Positions 18,101 to 26,306 of a stretch of DNA of 64,000 bases are shown here, in pieces (the stretch's first letter is position 1; each line of letters opens with the position of its first letter). The stretch covers positions 1-64,000 of the forward strand of contig JAQUXP010000008.1 of NCBI GenBank assembly GCA_028692395.1, given 5' to 3'. Position numbers and translations under genes: made by a program. Under the pieces are notes generated by a model. The model searched no databases and was not told the origin of the DNA. It saw only the letters and a list, made by a program, of their open reading frames with translations. The stretch is from Lachnospiraceae bacterium. Lineage in GTDB: Bacteria > Bacillota > Clostridia > Lachnospirales > Lachnospiraceae.

Positions 18101-18579
18101 TATTGAAAATAATCGGAGTTTTTATCGCTATTGTGGCATATTCTGTGATTATCGAGACACCCAGGCGTTTTCTATGGCTCTCAGGACTGGTCAGTGCCGT
18201 GGGAGGTGCTGTCTTTGTCGTATGTAATGAAGCCTGGAGGATGGATATGGTGCTGGCATCCTTCTGGTCGGCTCTTGGAATTGCACTTTTATCTCATATC
18301 TTTGCAAGAGCATTTCGTGCACCGGTTACTCTTTTCCTGGTGGCAGGGATTCTTCCCACAGTTCCGGGAGCTGGAATGTACCGTACGGTATACTATCTGA
18401 TTTTGGGAGATGCATCCATGAGCAGTTTTTATCTGACCCAGACTCTGGAGGTTGCGGGCGTCATCGCACTGGCAATCTTCCTGATGGATTCCGTCTCAAG
18501 GATCTTTCTTAAGAGAGATGTGGGAACACAGCCATGGACAAAAGAGAGAAATATGGATAAAAAGCAGGAGGAGAAGTGA
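18097..18579 (+). CDS. Threonine/serine exporter, ThrE C-terminal half
   Basis: The 160-residue membrane protein has about five helices, with motifs such as GILPTVPGAGMYRTVYY that mirror LVPGIAITNAVRDTLMGDYLSG in its partner. GTG start at 18097 overlaps the stop of the first half, so the two are translated together and should form one exporter. It ends with a charged tail. Confidence 0.86.
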   Translation: MILKIIGVFIAIVAYSVIIETPRRFLWLSGLVSAVGGAVFVVCNEAWRMDMVLASFWSALGIALLSHIFARAFRAPVTLFLVAGILPTVPGAGMYRTVYYLILGDASMSSFYLTQTLEVAGVIALAIFLMDSVSRIFLKRDVGTQPWTKERNMDKKQEEK

Positions 18580-18704
18580 TAATTCGGGATAAAGAGAGAA
18601 ACTGTAGGAGAAACACTCGATAATCCACAGAGAAATTCGTGGGGAAATCAACGGTATTTAGGAAACAATGTACCGGGACAGATGAAATTGGGAGGAAGAT
18701 AACT

Positions 18705-20255
18705 ATGTTAGAACAGATTGATTTGTCGAAAAAGATGTCCAAAAAAGATGCAAAGGTTCGTATGGAAGAGCTTGAAGCTGAGTTGGGAAGACTGCAGCGT
18801 CAGGCCAAGGATCTGAATCTTCCGGTTATGATCGTATTTGAGGGTTTTGGTGCTGCCGGAAAGGGATATCAGATCAGTCGTCTGATCCGTGCGCTGGATC
18901 CCCGGGGATTTTCTGTATTTTCTGTAAGCAAAGAGACAGAAGAAGAGAAGATGCATCCATTTATGTGGAGATACTGGACAAAAACACCGGCTTATGGAAG
19001 AATTGCGATCTATGACAGAAGCTGGTACCGTAAGGTTCTGATTGATCGTTTTGAAGGAATCACGAAGCCAAAACAGCTGGTGTACGCTTATGAGGAGATT
19101 AATTCTTTTGAGCAGCAGCTGACAGACGGCGGTTATACGATTATTAAGCTGTTTCTCTGCATTGACCAGAAGGAGCAGAAGAAGCGCTTTGATCGCCTCC
19201 TGGAATCAAAGTCCAGTGCATGGCGTGTAACGAAGGAAGATCTGAAGCGGAATAAGCATTTTGATGAATATAAGCAGATGAATGATGAAATGCTGGAAAA
19301 GACGGACACAGATGCAGCCCCCTGGACACTGATTGAATCTATGCATCGTGAGTTTGCAACGGTCAAGATCTATACGGCTGTCATCAGTACACTGCAGGAT
19401 GCAATCGCAAAGAGAAAAGAAGAACTCGCAGAAAAAGAGGCCAGAAAGGGAGGCCCAGAGGTAGTGGCAGAAGCTGAAACAGCAGAGACGCAGACCGCAG
19501 AGCAAGGTGGCAGTATGCTTCAGGATGATGTGCTGCGAACCTCCAGTCTCCACAGCGTTGACCTGTCTCTTTCTCTGACCCAGGAAGAATATAAGAAACG
19601 TCTGGAAGAACTGCAGGCAGAGATCGCACAGCTTCACGGCGAACTTTACCGAAGAAGAATCCCGGTGGTTTTAGGCTTTGAGGGATGGGATGCCGGTGGA
19701 AAAGGCGGAGCCATCAAACGCCTGACAGAAAAGATGGATCCCCGGGGTTATCAGGTACACCCGACTGCAGCGCCAAACGATATCGAGAAGGTACATCATT
19801 ATCTGTGGCGATTCTGGAGAGAATTGTCGAAGGATGGTCATATCGATGTATTTGACCGAACCTGGTACGGACGTGTCATGGTAGAGCGTGTCGAGGGCTT
19901 CTGCTCGGAAAAGGACTGGAAGAGAGCTTATCAGGAAATCAACGATATGGAGAAGGATCTGTATCAGCACGGTGCCATCGTCTTAAAGTTCTGGATGCAG
20001 ATCGACAAAGATGAGCAGGAACGCCGATTTAAAGAACGTATGGCAACTCCGGACAAACAGTGGAAAATCACAGACGAGGACTGGAGAAACCGTGAAAAAT
20101 GGGATCTGTACGAAGAAGCAGTAGATGAAATGCTTGTCCGTACGTCCACCACCTATGCTCCATGGATCATCGTAGAAGGCAACAACAAGCAGTACGCAAG
20201 AATCAAAGTATTACAGTCCGTAGTAGACGCCATTAAGGCGAGACTCGCAGAATAA
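18705..20255 (+). CDS. Tandem PPK2-domain polyphosphate kinase / polyphosphate:AMP phosphotransferase
   Basis: The 516-residue cytosolic enzyme is built from two PPK2 domains. It would move phosphate between polyphosphate and nucleotides; two-domain members are known as polyphosphate:AMP phosphotransferases. The C-terminal domain has a complete Walker A, EGWDAGGKGG (near residue 326), and the lid DRTWYGRVMVERVEG. The N-terminal domain has EGFGAAGKG (46-54), where the usual Asp is Gly, and DRSWYRKVLIDRFEG. A Glu/Ala/Gln-rich linker joins them. I chose ATG 18705 (GGAGGA nine bases before) over an earlier in-frame start at 18639. Catalysis is probably in the C-terminal half. Confidence 0.88.
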   Translation: MLEQIDLSKKMSKKDAKVRMEELEAELGRLQRQAKDLNLPVMIVFEGFGAAGKGYQISRLIRALDPRGFSVFSVSKETEEEKMHPFMWRYWTKTPAYGRIAIYDRSWYRKVLIDRFEGITKPKQLVYAYEEINSFEQQLTDGGYTIIKLFLCIDQKEQKKRFDRLLESKSSAWRVTKEDLKRNKHFDEYKQMNDEMLEKTDTDAAPWTLIESMHREFATVKIYTAVISTLQDAIAKRKEELAEKEARKGGPEVVAEAETAETQTAEQGGSMLQDDVLRTSSLHSVDLSLSLTQEEYKKRLEELQAEIAQLHGELYRRRIPVVLGFEGWDAGGKGGAIKRLTEKMDPRGYQVHPTAAPNDIEKVHHYLWRFWRELSKDGHIDVFDRTWYGRVMVERVEGFCSEKDWKRAYQEINDMEKDLYQHGAIVLKFWMQIDKDEQERRFKERMATPDKQWKITDEDWRNREKWDLYEEAVDEMLVRTSTTYAPWIIVEGNNKQYARIKVLQSVVDAIKARLAE

Positions 20256-20333
20256 GTAAGACAGGGAAACTGTCTGAAAATTCTAAAATGTAGGTGAAAC
20301 TGATGAAAATTTGATTAAACAATGCTCACTTTC

Positions 20334-20362
20334 TTGACTTTACAGCATGAAATGGTTATGAT
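20334..20362 (+). promoter_or_regulatory. Promoter of ftsH
   Basis: TTGACT (20334-20339) and TATGAT (20357-20362), 17-bp spacing, about 90 bases before ftsH in a 199-base intergenic region. Confidence 0.55.
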
Positions 20363-20454
20363 TAAAAGCAGTTATGATTCCTTTGTGTAAATTGTATTGC
20401 ATATATTATGGAAACGTTGCTGATGAATAAATTGTAGTAGAGGAGAGTGAGAAG

Positions 20455-22311
20455 ATGCAGGAAGTAAAACCACCAAAAAAACCGATTATGTTTTATTACG
20501 TTGTTGCGATTATTGTGATTTTGCTGTTGAATGCGTTCCTGTTTCCGAAACTGTTTCAGCCGACAGTTGAGGAAGTAAGCTATGGAACCTTCATTCAGAT
20601 GATTGATAAAAAAGACATCGGGCAGGTTGAGATCACCAACAACCAGATTACATTTACGGATAAAGAGAATAAAAAGTATTATAAAACAGGTAATTTGAAT
20701 GACGGAGAGCTGATTGACCGCCTGTATGAGGTTGGAATCACAGAATTCGGAACTCCGATTCAAAGTGAAACCTCTCCTATTATTCTGAATATATTAAGCT
20801 GGATTATTCCCATCGTATTGATGGTGGTAGTAGGACAGCTGCTGATGCGTTCCCTCACCAAGAAGATGGGTGGCGGCATGGGAAATGCCATGAGCTTTGG
20901 AAAGAGTAACGCCAAGGTCTATGTGGCTTCCGAAACCGGTATCAAGTTCGCAGATGTGGCTGGAGAAGATGAGGCGAAGGAAATTCTGACAGAGATTGTG
21001 GATTTCCTTCACAATCCTGGTAAATACACAGAGATCGGAGCCAAGATGCCAAAGGGTGCACTGCTTGTGGGCCCTCCCGGTACAGGTAAAACATTGCTGG
21101 CAAAGGCAGTGGCAGGAGAGGCAAGCGTTCCATTTTTTTCCATCTCCGGTTCTGAATTCGTTGAGATGTTTGTTGGTATGGGAGCCGCAAAGGTTCGCGA
21201 TCTGTTCCAGCAGGCCAACGAAAAAGCACCCTGTATCGTATTTATCGATGAGATTGATACCATCGGTAAGAAGCGTGACGGCAGCGGTATGGGCGGAAAT
21301 GATGAGCGGGAGCAGACTTTGAACCAGCTGCTTACAGAGATGGACGGATTCGATGGCAAGAAGGGTGTTGTGATCCTTGCAGCTACCAACCGTCCGGAAA
21401 CCCTGGATCCGGCCCTGCTTCGTCCGGGACGTTTTGACCGTCGTGTTCCGGTGGAACTTCCCGATCTGAAGGGACGTGGCGAGATCCTTAAGGTACATGC
21501 AAAGCAGGTTAAGATCAGTGATAATCTGGATTTTGACGCCATTGCCCGGGCAGCGGCAGGTGCCAGTGGAGCAGAGCTTGCCAATATGATCAATGAAGCT
21601 GCGCTTCGTGCAGTGCGTGATGGAAGAAAATATGTGACACAGGCAGACCTTGAAGAGAGTGTTGAGGTTGTCATCGCCGGTTATCAGAAGAAGAACAAGA
21701 TTCTGTCGGATAAGGAGAAGCTGATTGTGGCTTACCATGAGGTGGGACATGCCCTGGTGGCAGCCCTTCAGACTCATTCTGCTCCGGTTACCAAGATTAC
21801 GATTATTCCCAGAACCTCAGGGGCACTGGGCTATACGCTTCAGGTGGATGAGGGCGAGCATAATCTGATGTCAAAGGAAGAGATCGAAAACCGTATCGCA
21901 ACATTTACAGGAGGACGAGTGGCGGAGGACCTGGTGTTCCATTCCATCACCACTGGTGCGTCAAATGATATTGAACAGGCCACAAAGATGGCACGTTCTA
22001 TGATTACAAGATTCGGTATGAATGACGAGATCGGTATGGTTGCATTCGAGACAGTTAAGAACCCTTATCTGGGCGGTGATACGCAGCTGATGTGTTCCGA
22101 ACAGACGGCAGCAGGTGTTGATGCCAAGGTAATTGCGGTTGTACGCACCGGTTATGAGAAGGCGGAAAGTCTTCTGAAAGCCAATATGGGAAAACTGCAT
22201 GAGCTCGCCAAACATCTTTATAATCAGGAGACAATCACTGGAGAAGAATTCATGGAGATTCTGCAGCGTGAGCCGGAAAAGCTTACGGTGAACGAAACCG
22301 AAGAAGCTTAA
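20455..22311 (+). CDS. ftsH: ATP-dependent zinc metalloprotease FtsH
   Basis: Membrane-anchored hexameric AAA+ protease that degrades misfolded membrane and regulatory proteins. The 618 residues contain an N-terminal helix (about 10-30), an extracellular domain and a second helix (about 105-125). The AAA module has Walker A GPPGTGKT (206-213), Walker [10 protein letters not shown] and the second region of homology with [10 protein letters not shown]. The protease site is HEVGH (His428, Glu429, His432), an HExxH with Val where Ala is common. The final stop overlaps the A-run of a hairpin terminator. It has its own promoter. Confidence 0.97.
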   Translation: MQEVKPPKKPIMFYYVVAIIVILLLNAFLFPKLFQPTVEEVSYGTFIQMIDKKDIGQVEITNNQITFTDKENKKYYKTGNLNDGELIDRLYEVGITEFGTPIQSETSPIILNILSWIIPIVLMVVVGQLLMRSLTKKMGGGMGNAMSFGKSNAKVYVASETGIKFADVAGEDEAKEILTEIVDFLHNPGKYTEIGAKMPKGALLVGPPGTGKTLLAKAVAGEASVPFFSISGSEFVEMFVGMGAAKVRDLFQQANEKAPCIVFIDEIDTIGKKRDGSGMGGNDEREQTLNQLLTEMDGFDGKKGVVILAATNRPETLDPALLRPGRFDRRVPVELPDLKGRGEILKVHAKQVKISDNLDFDAIARAAAGASGAELANMINEAALRAVRDGRKYVTQADLEESVEVVIAGYQKKNKILSDKEKLIVAYHEVGHALVAALQTHSAPVTKITIIPRTSGALGYTLQVDEGEHNLMSKEEIENRIATFTGGRVAEDLVFHSITTGASNDIEQATKMARSMITRFGMNDEIGMVAFETVKNPYLGGDTQLMCSEQTAAGVDAKVIAVVRTGYEKAESLLKANMGKLHELAKHLYNQETITGEEFMEILQREPEKLTVNETEEA

Positions 22312-22409
22312 AAAACAACCGATTTTGCTAAAATCATAAGAAATCAGTATAAACTCGCTGAGCTCAGACAGTATGCTGATTTCTTATAACGCAAAGTCGG
22401 TTGTTTTTT
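22310..22409. terminator. Bidirectional terminator-like hairpin, family copy B
   Basis: Outer arms AAAAACAACCGATTTTGC and GCAAAGTCGGTTGTTTTTT, then ATAAGAAATCAG paired with CTGATTTCTTAT, with the same TAAAATC/AAC internal loop as copy A. It is topped by a 20-base tip (AACTCG to CTCAGACAG) also found in copy C. It begins in the ftsH stop codon. The rest of the roughly 300-base gap to the next gene holds a TATAAT box and nothing else I can name. Confidence 0.8.
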
Positions 22410-22550
22410 GATATCAGGAAAGGTTCCATGGGGCAACAAGATGGTGTATTACGAAAATGTTAATTCCACAAGATGTATGATCTGGAAAAAAAGTGTGAAA
22501 AATATCGAAAAAGAGCATTTTTAGGGGTTTTTAAAGTGACGAAAGTATGA

Positions 22551-22556
22551 TATAAT
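22551..22556 (+). promoter_or_regulatory. Likely -10 box of the Pro/Thr-repeat gene
   Basis: Perfect TATAAT about 58 bases before the chosen start. The -35 region at 17-bp spacing (TTTTTA) is weak. Confidence 0.4.
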
Positions 22557-22613
22557 ACAATTCGTTAGAAAAATGTAATATATGTGTAATAAATGGAGAG
22601 CATAGGTGCGATT

Positions 22614-23942
22614 ATGAGAAATCGAAAAATGAGGAGAACAAAAGCAGCAGGGATTATTCTTGCAGCGATGCTTGCAGTCAGCAACATTAGTCCGGTTCTT
22701 GCAACGGCACAGACTGTGACAACACAGACAGCAGCGAATACCAAAAACCAGAATACGGTTTATTATAATATGGAGACAGGCAGCGATACCGCAGATGGTA
22801 AGACGGAGAAGACTGCAGTCAAGACTTTGGAAAAAGCAAAAGCGCTTGCGGGAAAAGATGGCAAGGTTGTAGCACTGGGAAAAGCGGCAGAAGTAACGGT
22901 AACGCCGACACCGGAAGTAACACCAACTCCGGAGACAACACCAGAGATAACACCCACGCCGGAAGCAACACCAGAGGTAACACCGACACCGGAAGTAACA
23001 CCAACTCCGGAGGTTACACCAGAGGTAACGCCAACACCGGAAGCAACACCAACCCCGGAGGTCACAGTAACCCCTGCACCGGAGGAAACACCAACACCAA
23101 CGCCGGAACCGACAGTAACCCCAGAAGTGACACCGACTCCGGAAATAACAGTGACACCAACACCGGAAGTCACGAAGACTCCGGAAATCACAGAAGGAAC
23201 AGATACTACAAAGGCTCCGGAAGTGGCAGAGGGAACAGATACCACAAAAGCTCCGGAAGTGGCAGAGGGTGCAGATACAACAGATCATGGCGCAGGAGAA
23301 GCTGTGCCGGCTATCGCTTCTTATCAGATGTTATCGAGAACGGCAGCTAATAAAACAATAGCGGATGACACAGAAAAAAAGGCAGAGAAAGCAACAGATA
23401 CCAAGTCCACAGAGCAGACGATCTCCGATACCGCTGCTGCAGAGCAGAAAACAGAGAAAAATCCTGTTGTAGAATCCGCATCCCAGGCAGCATCCGACGC
23501 AGGACTGAAAACATCAGGTATCAGCGATACCCAGACAGCTGCTGTTACAACTACATTCTCATCCAGAATGCTTGGAAATGAGCTGGTTGGTAATAATAAT
23601 AAAATCTATGGAATATCCGGTTCAGCAACTGCTTCCAATTCCAATGGCAGCACCTCGGGAAACAGTTCTTCCGGTAATAAAACTTCCGGCAGCAGCTCTA
23701 ATGGCAGCAGCTCCGGCAATACCGGATCTACACAGACTCCCCTTCGTGCAGCCAGTGTAACAGGCGGAGCAGTAGCAACCGGGGATCTGACACAGACCTT
23801 ACCGCTGTCTATCGCAACCGTGATGGCACTGCTGGCAACGCTGGGCCTTGGAAGTATGAAGATGGAGCGCAAGCGTGACCGTATTCAGAATACCATCGCT
23901 GAAGAGTGGGAAGAGTTCCACCGCAGATGCCGTGAAGATTAA
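22614..23942 (+). CDS. Secreted, Pro/Thr-repeat surface protein with C-terminal anchor
   Basis: About 442 residues. A basic N-terminus plus a hydrophobic core (AAGIILAAMLAVSNISPVLATA) gives a Sec signal peptide. Then come about 45 residues resembling the opening of a parallel beta-helix (GSDTADGKTEKTAVKTLEKA), but without the helix. A long TPTPE/VTPTPE stretch, a repeated 12-residue unit (GTDTTKAPEVAE), a Ser/Gly/Asn-rich linker and a C-terminal anchor follow. The anchor is ATGDLTQTLP, a hydrophobic span and MERKRDR, which looks like a sortase-type tail with TGD but without LPXTG. Start is ATG 22614 with AGGTG five bases ahead; ATG 22593 lacks a site. Probably a cell-wall-spanning stalk; function unknown. 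Confidence 0.7.
   Translation: MRNRKMRRTKAAGIILAAMLAVSNISPVLATAQTVTTQTAANTKNQNTVYYNMETGSDTADGKTEKTAVKTLEKAKALAGKDGKVVALGKAAEVTVTPTPEVTPTPETTPEITPTPEATPEVTPTPEVTPTPEVTPEVTPTPEATPTPEVTVTPAPEETPTPTPEPTVTPEVTPTPEITVTPTPEVTKTPEITEGTDTTKAPEVAEGTDTTKAPEVAEGADTTDHGAGEAVPAIASYQMLSRTAANKTIADDTEKKAEKATDTKSTEQTISDTAAAEQKTEKNPVVESASQAASDAGLKTSGISDTQTAAVTTTFSSRMLGNELVGNNNKIYGISGSATASNSNGSTSGNSSSGNKTSGSSSNGSSSGNTGSTQTPLRAASVTGGAVATGDLTQTLPLSIATVMALLATLGLGSMKMERKRDRIQNTIAEEWEEFHRRCRED
22900..23190 (+). repeat. Tandem Pro-Thr-Glu coding repeats
   Basis: Short degenerate tandem units (about 12-30 bases, built on ACACCGGAAGTAACACC-like words) encode the TPTPEVTPE stretch of the surface protein. Such repeats commonly vary in copy number between strains. 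Confidence 0.8.
23192..23283 (+). repeat. 36-base tandem repeat in the surface protein gene
   Basis: Two and a half copies of a 36-base unit encode GTDTTKAPEVAE, next to the Pro-Thr-Glu tract. Confidence 0.8.
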
Positions 23943-23969
23943 GAAAAGCTTTTTGCCCTAAGAATAATT

Positions 23970-24101
23970 GTAACTATTCAGCAGGTATGTGCATTTACTG
24001 CACATACCGTAAGAAAGTGATTCAGGAGTGAAGAAATCCCATCACCAAAGGTGATTTTTATGGATTTCTGAATCGTAACTGGTCAGGCACTGAACAGTTA
24101 C
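23970..24101 (+). mobile_element. MITE-like element, copy 3 (best preserved)
   Basis: A 132-bp element with terminal inverted repeats GTAACTATTCAG (23970-23981) and CTGAACAGTTAC (24090-24101), 11 of 12 bases complementary. It is flanked on both sides by GAATAATT (23962-23969 and 24102-24109), an exact 8-bp direct repeat expected of a target-site duplication. Inside is a perfect hairpin, GGTATGTGC, ATTTACT, GCACATACC. It carries no coding capacity, so mobility would depend on a transposase elsewhere. Confidence 0.75.
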
Positions 24102-24112
24102 GAATAATTACG

Positions 24113-24148
24113 AAAATCCTTCCATATATTTGAATATGGGAGGATTTT
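24113..24148 (+). promoter_or_regulatory. Stem-loop covering the ribosome binding site of the next gene
   Basis: AAAATCCTTCCATAT (24113-24127) pairs with ATATGGGAGGATTTT (24134-24148) with one mismatch and a 6-base loop, followed by a short T-run. The right arm contains GGGAGG, the ribosome binding site of the gene starting at 24153. It could act as a terminator for the upstream gene and as a translation brake for the downstream one. Confidence 0.6.
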
Positions 24149-24152
24149 TATT

Positions 24153-24527
24153 ATGGAAGAGATGCGAACCGTGACACATAAGGTGATGGGTGTTGTGAAA
24201 GCGCTCATCTGTTCCGGGATTTTGACGGCGGCAGGGCTTGTGATACTGGCTTTTCTGCTGCTGAAGCTGGAACTAAGCGACAGTGCCGTAGCTGTCGGAA
24301 TTGTACTTATCTATTTCCTTTCCGGATTCCTTGGAGGATTTCTGTTGGGAAAGTGGAATAAAAAACGTAAATTCCTGTGGGGAATCCTGCTGGGCAGCCT
24401 GTATTTTTCTGTACTTTTGCTGATTTCTGTGATCATCTACCAGGTTCCAGCAGCAGGTGATACCCATTTTACGAAGGTGTTTTTTATCTGCATGCTGGGA
24501 GGTATGCTGGGAGGAATTCTTTCCTGA
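24153..24527 (+). CDS. Small membrane protein, TIGR04086-like
   Basis: The 124-residue protein has four predicted membrane helices (about 12-34, 43-63, 73-92 and 104-123) and a basic loop, KWNKKRKFLWG. Topology and position just before the SCIFF gene match the uncharacterised Clostridia family TIGR04086; that link is from memory and not certain. Start ATG 24153 is set by GGGAGG nine bases ahead. No known function. Confidence 0.65.
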   Translation: MEEMRTVTHKVMGVVKALICSGILTAAGLVILAFLLLKLELSDSAVAVGIVLIYFLSGFLGGFLLGKWNKKRKFLWGILLGSLYFSVLLLISVIIYQVPAAGDTHFTKVFFICMLGGMLGGILS

Positions 24528-24561
24528 ATAAAATTTGTATTCAAATCACAGTAAAAAACTC

Positions 24562-24590
24562 TTTAAAATTGAGAAAGGCTGTGTTATAAT
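24562..24590 (+). promoter_or_regulatory. Promoter of the SCIFF operon
   Basis: TTTAAA (24562-24567) and a perfect TATAAT (24585-24590), 17-bp spacing, 33 bases before the SCIFF start. Confidence 0.5.
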
Positions 24591-24623
24591 TGCAAGTATA
24601 ATTTGTTCAGGAGGATAGATAAC

Positions 24624-24767
24624 ATGAAACATATTACAACATTGAATACAAAAAGCTTACAGAATACAGTAAAAAAAGGTGGTTGTGGTGAATGCCAGAC
24701 TTCCTGTCAGTCAGCATGCAAGACTTCCTGCACGGTAGGAAATCAGAGCTGCGAACATAAAAACTAA
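24624..24767 (+). CDS. scfA: SCIFF precursor peptide (ranthipeptide)
   Basis: A 47-residue peptide with six cysteines (Cys21, 24, 28, 32, 36 and 43) after a Lys/Thr-rich leader starting MKHITTLNTKSLQNT. This is the signature of SCIFF, six cysteines in forty-five residues, a peptide nearly universal in Clostridia. The radical SAM enzyme encoded next installs thioether crosslinks from Cys sulfur to non-alpha carbons. Start is fixed by AGGAGG eight to nine bases upstream. The biological role is unresolved; signalling has been proposed for ranthipeptides. Confidence 0.95.
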   Translation: MKHITTLNTKSLQNTVKKGGCGECQTSCQSACKTSCTVGNQSCEHKN

Positions 24768-24791
24768 TAAGGTTCTGAAAAAAGCCAAAAT

Positions 24792-24828
24792 CGATGTTCC
24801 CGGACCTTCAGGGGTTTTGGGAACATCG
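24792..24828 (+). promoter_or_regulatory. Hairpin between SCIFF peptide and maturase genes
   Basis: CGATGTTCCC (24792-24801) and GGGAACATCG (24819-24828) form a perfect 10-bp stem with no T-run after it. It may reduce read-through or protect the upstream message, so that precursor exceeds enzyme. Confidence 0.55.
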
Positions 24829-24850
24829 TCATGTTTAAAGGAGAAATATT

Positions 24851-26227
24851 TTGATACATCAATATAAAAGTAATGGTTATAATATGGTACTTGACATTAA
24901 CAGCGGTGCAGTTCACGTTGTAGATGATCTGGTATATGATGTGCTTGCCTGTATGCAGGAGGGAACAGAAGGGGCAGACGATGTCTGTCAGAAACTGCAG
25001 GACAGGTATCAGGAATCGGAGATAAAAGAAGCACTTGAGGAATGTAAGGACCTGAAACAACAGGGAATGCTTTTTACAGAGGATATCTACGAGCATGCCA
25101 TCGACGTGTTTGCCGAGCGGCCAACGGTAGTGAAGGCTCTTTGTCTACATATCGCCCATGACTGTAATCTGGCATGTAAGTACTGCTTTGCGGAAGAAGG
25201 AGAATACCACGGAAGACGTGCGCTGATGTCCTATGAAGTGGGAAAAAAAGCACTGGATTTTCTGATTGCTAATTCCGGAAACAGAAGAAATCTGGAAGTG
25301 GATTTCTTTGGCGGAGAACCGCTGATGAACTGGCAGGTAGTGAAGGATCTTGTCATCTACGGAAGAGAACAGGAAAAACTCCATGATAAGAACTTCCGCT
25401 TTACGCTTACTACCAACGGAGTTCTTTTAAATGATGAGATTATGGAATTCTGCAATAAAGAGATGGGGAATGTGGTTCTAAGTCTTGACGGAAGAAAGGA
25501 AGTCCATGATTTTATGCGCCCTTTCCGTAATGGAAAAGGCAGCTATGATCTGGTTGTCCCAAAATTCCAGAAGTTTGCCAGCAGCCGGAATCAGGACAAG
25601 TATTATGTCCGGGGAACATTTACCCACTATAATCTGGATTTTGCTGCGGATGTACTGCATTTTGCAGATCTTGGCTTCAAGCAGATCTCTGTGGAGCCGG
25701 TAGTGGCACCGCCGGAGGCTGATTATGCCATCCGAGAGGAAGATCTTCCAATTATCTTTGAGCAGTATGATATTCTGGCGAAAGAGATGATCAAGCGGGA
25801 AAAAGAGGGAAGAGGCTTTAATTTCTTCCACTTTATGATTGATCTGACAGGTGGTCCCTGTGTATATAAAAGACTTTCCGGCTGTGGATCCGGTACGGAG
25901 TATCTGGCGGTAACACCCTGGGGAGATTTTTATCCCTGTCATCAGTTTGTGGGAAATGAAGAATTTCTGCTGGGAAATGTTGAGGAAGGGGTAAAGCGTC
26001 CGGAACTGACCAAAGAGTTTAAACAGTGTAATGTCTATGCGAAGAAGGAATGTAAGGAATGTTTTGCGAGATTTTACTGCAGCGGCGGCTGTGCAGCTAA
26101 TTCCTTCAACTTCCATCATAAGATCAACGCAGTTTATGAAATTGGATGTAAGATGCAGCAGAAGAGAATTGAGTGTGCCCTTATGATCAAGGCGGCTTTG
26201 GCCGGGAATCAGGAGACACAGGCATAA
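24851..26227 (+). CDS. scfB: SCIFF radical SAM maturase
   Basis: The 458-residue radical SAM/SPASM enzyme forms thioether bonds in the SCIFF peptide. An N-terminal peptide-recognition domain (about 1-90) is followed by HDCNLACKYCFA, the CxxxCxxC site that binds the SAM-cleaving 4Fe-4S cluster, then GGEPL. The C-terminal SPASM region has Cys in GGPCVYKRLSGCGSG, FYPCHQ and CKECFARFYCSGGC for auxiliary clusters. TTG start with AAAGGAG seven bases upstream. Same transcription unit as the peptide, separated by a hairpin. Confidence 0.95.
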   Translation: MIHQYKSNGYNMVLDINSGAVHVVDDLVYDVLACMQEGTEGADDVCQKLQDRYQESEIKEALEECKDLKQQGMLFTEDIYEHAIDVFAERPTVVKALCLHIAHDCNLACKYCFAEEGEYHGRRALMSYEVGKKALDFLIANSGNRRNLEVDFFGGEPLMNWQVVKDLVIYGREQEKLHDKNFRFTLTTNGVLLNDEIMEFCNKEMGNVVLSLDGRKEVHDFMRPFRNGKGSYDLVVPKFQKFASSRNQDKYYVRGTFTHYNLDFAADVLHFADLGFKQISVEPVVAPPEADYAIREEDLPIIFEQYDILAKEMIKREKEGRGFNFFHFMIDLTGGPCVYKRLSGCGSGTEYLAVTPWGDFYPCHQFVGNEEFLLGNVEEGVKRPELTKEFKQCNVYAKKECKECFARFYCSGGCAANSFNFHHKINAVYEIGCKMQQKRIECALMIKAALAGNQETQA

Positions 26228-26306
26228 TTGTCCGGTGAAAGGACTTTTATTATAGAGGCAAGTCAGAAAAGCAGTTAGAAACTATGAACTAATGGAGAGA
26301 TTTATC

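Noticed and set aside
20794-21777. 327-residue frame antisense to ftsH
   Set aside because: Composition is that of a shadow (many Cys, His, Leu) and ftsH is unmistakable on the other strand.
22900-23283. Possible CRISPR array
   Set aside because: Units are contiguous coding repeats without spacers of uniform size and no cas genes are present.
22521-23288. Cys-rich reading frame on the - strand
   Set aside because: It is the antisense of the Pro/Thr/Glu repeat; the repeating codons create the repeated Cys and Phe words, and there is no ribosome binding site.
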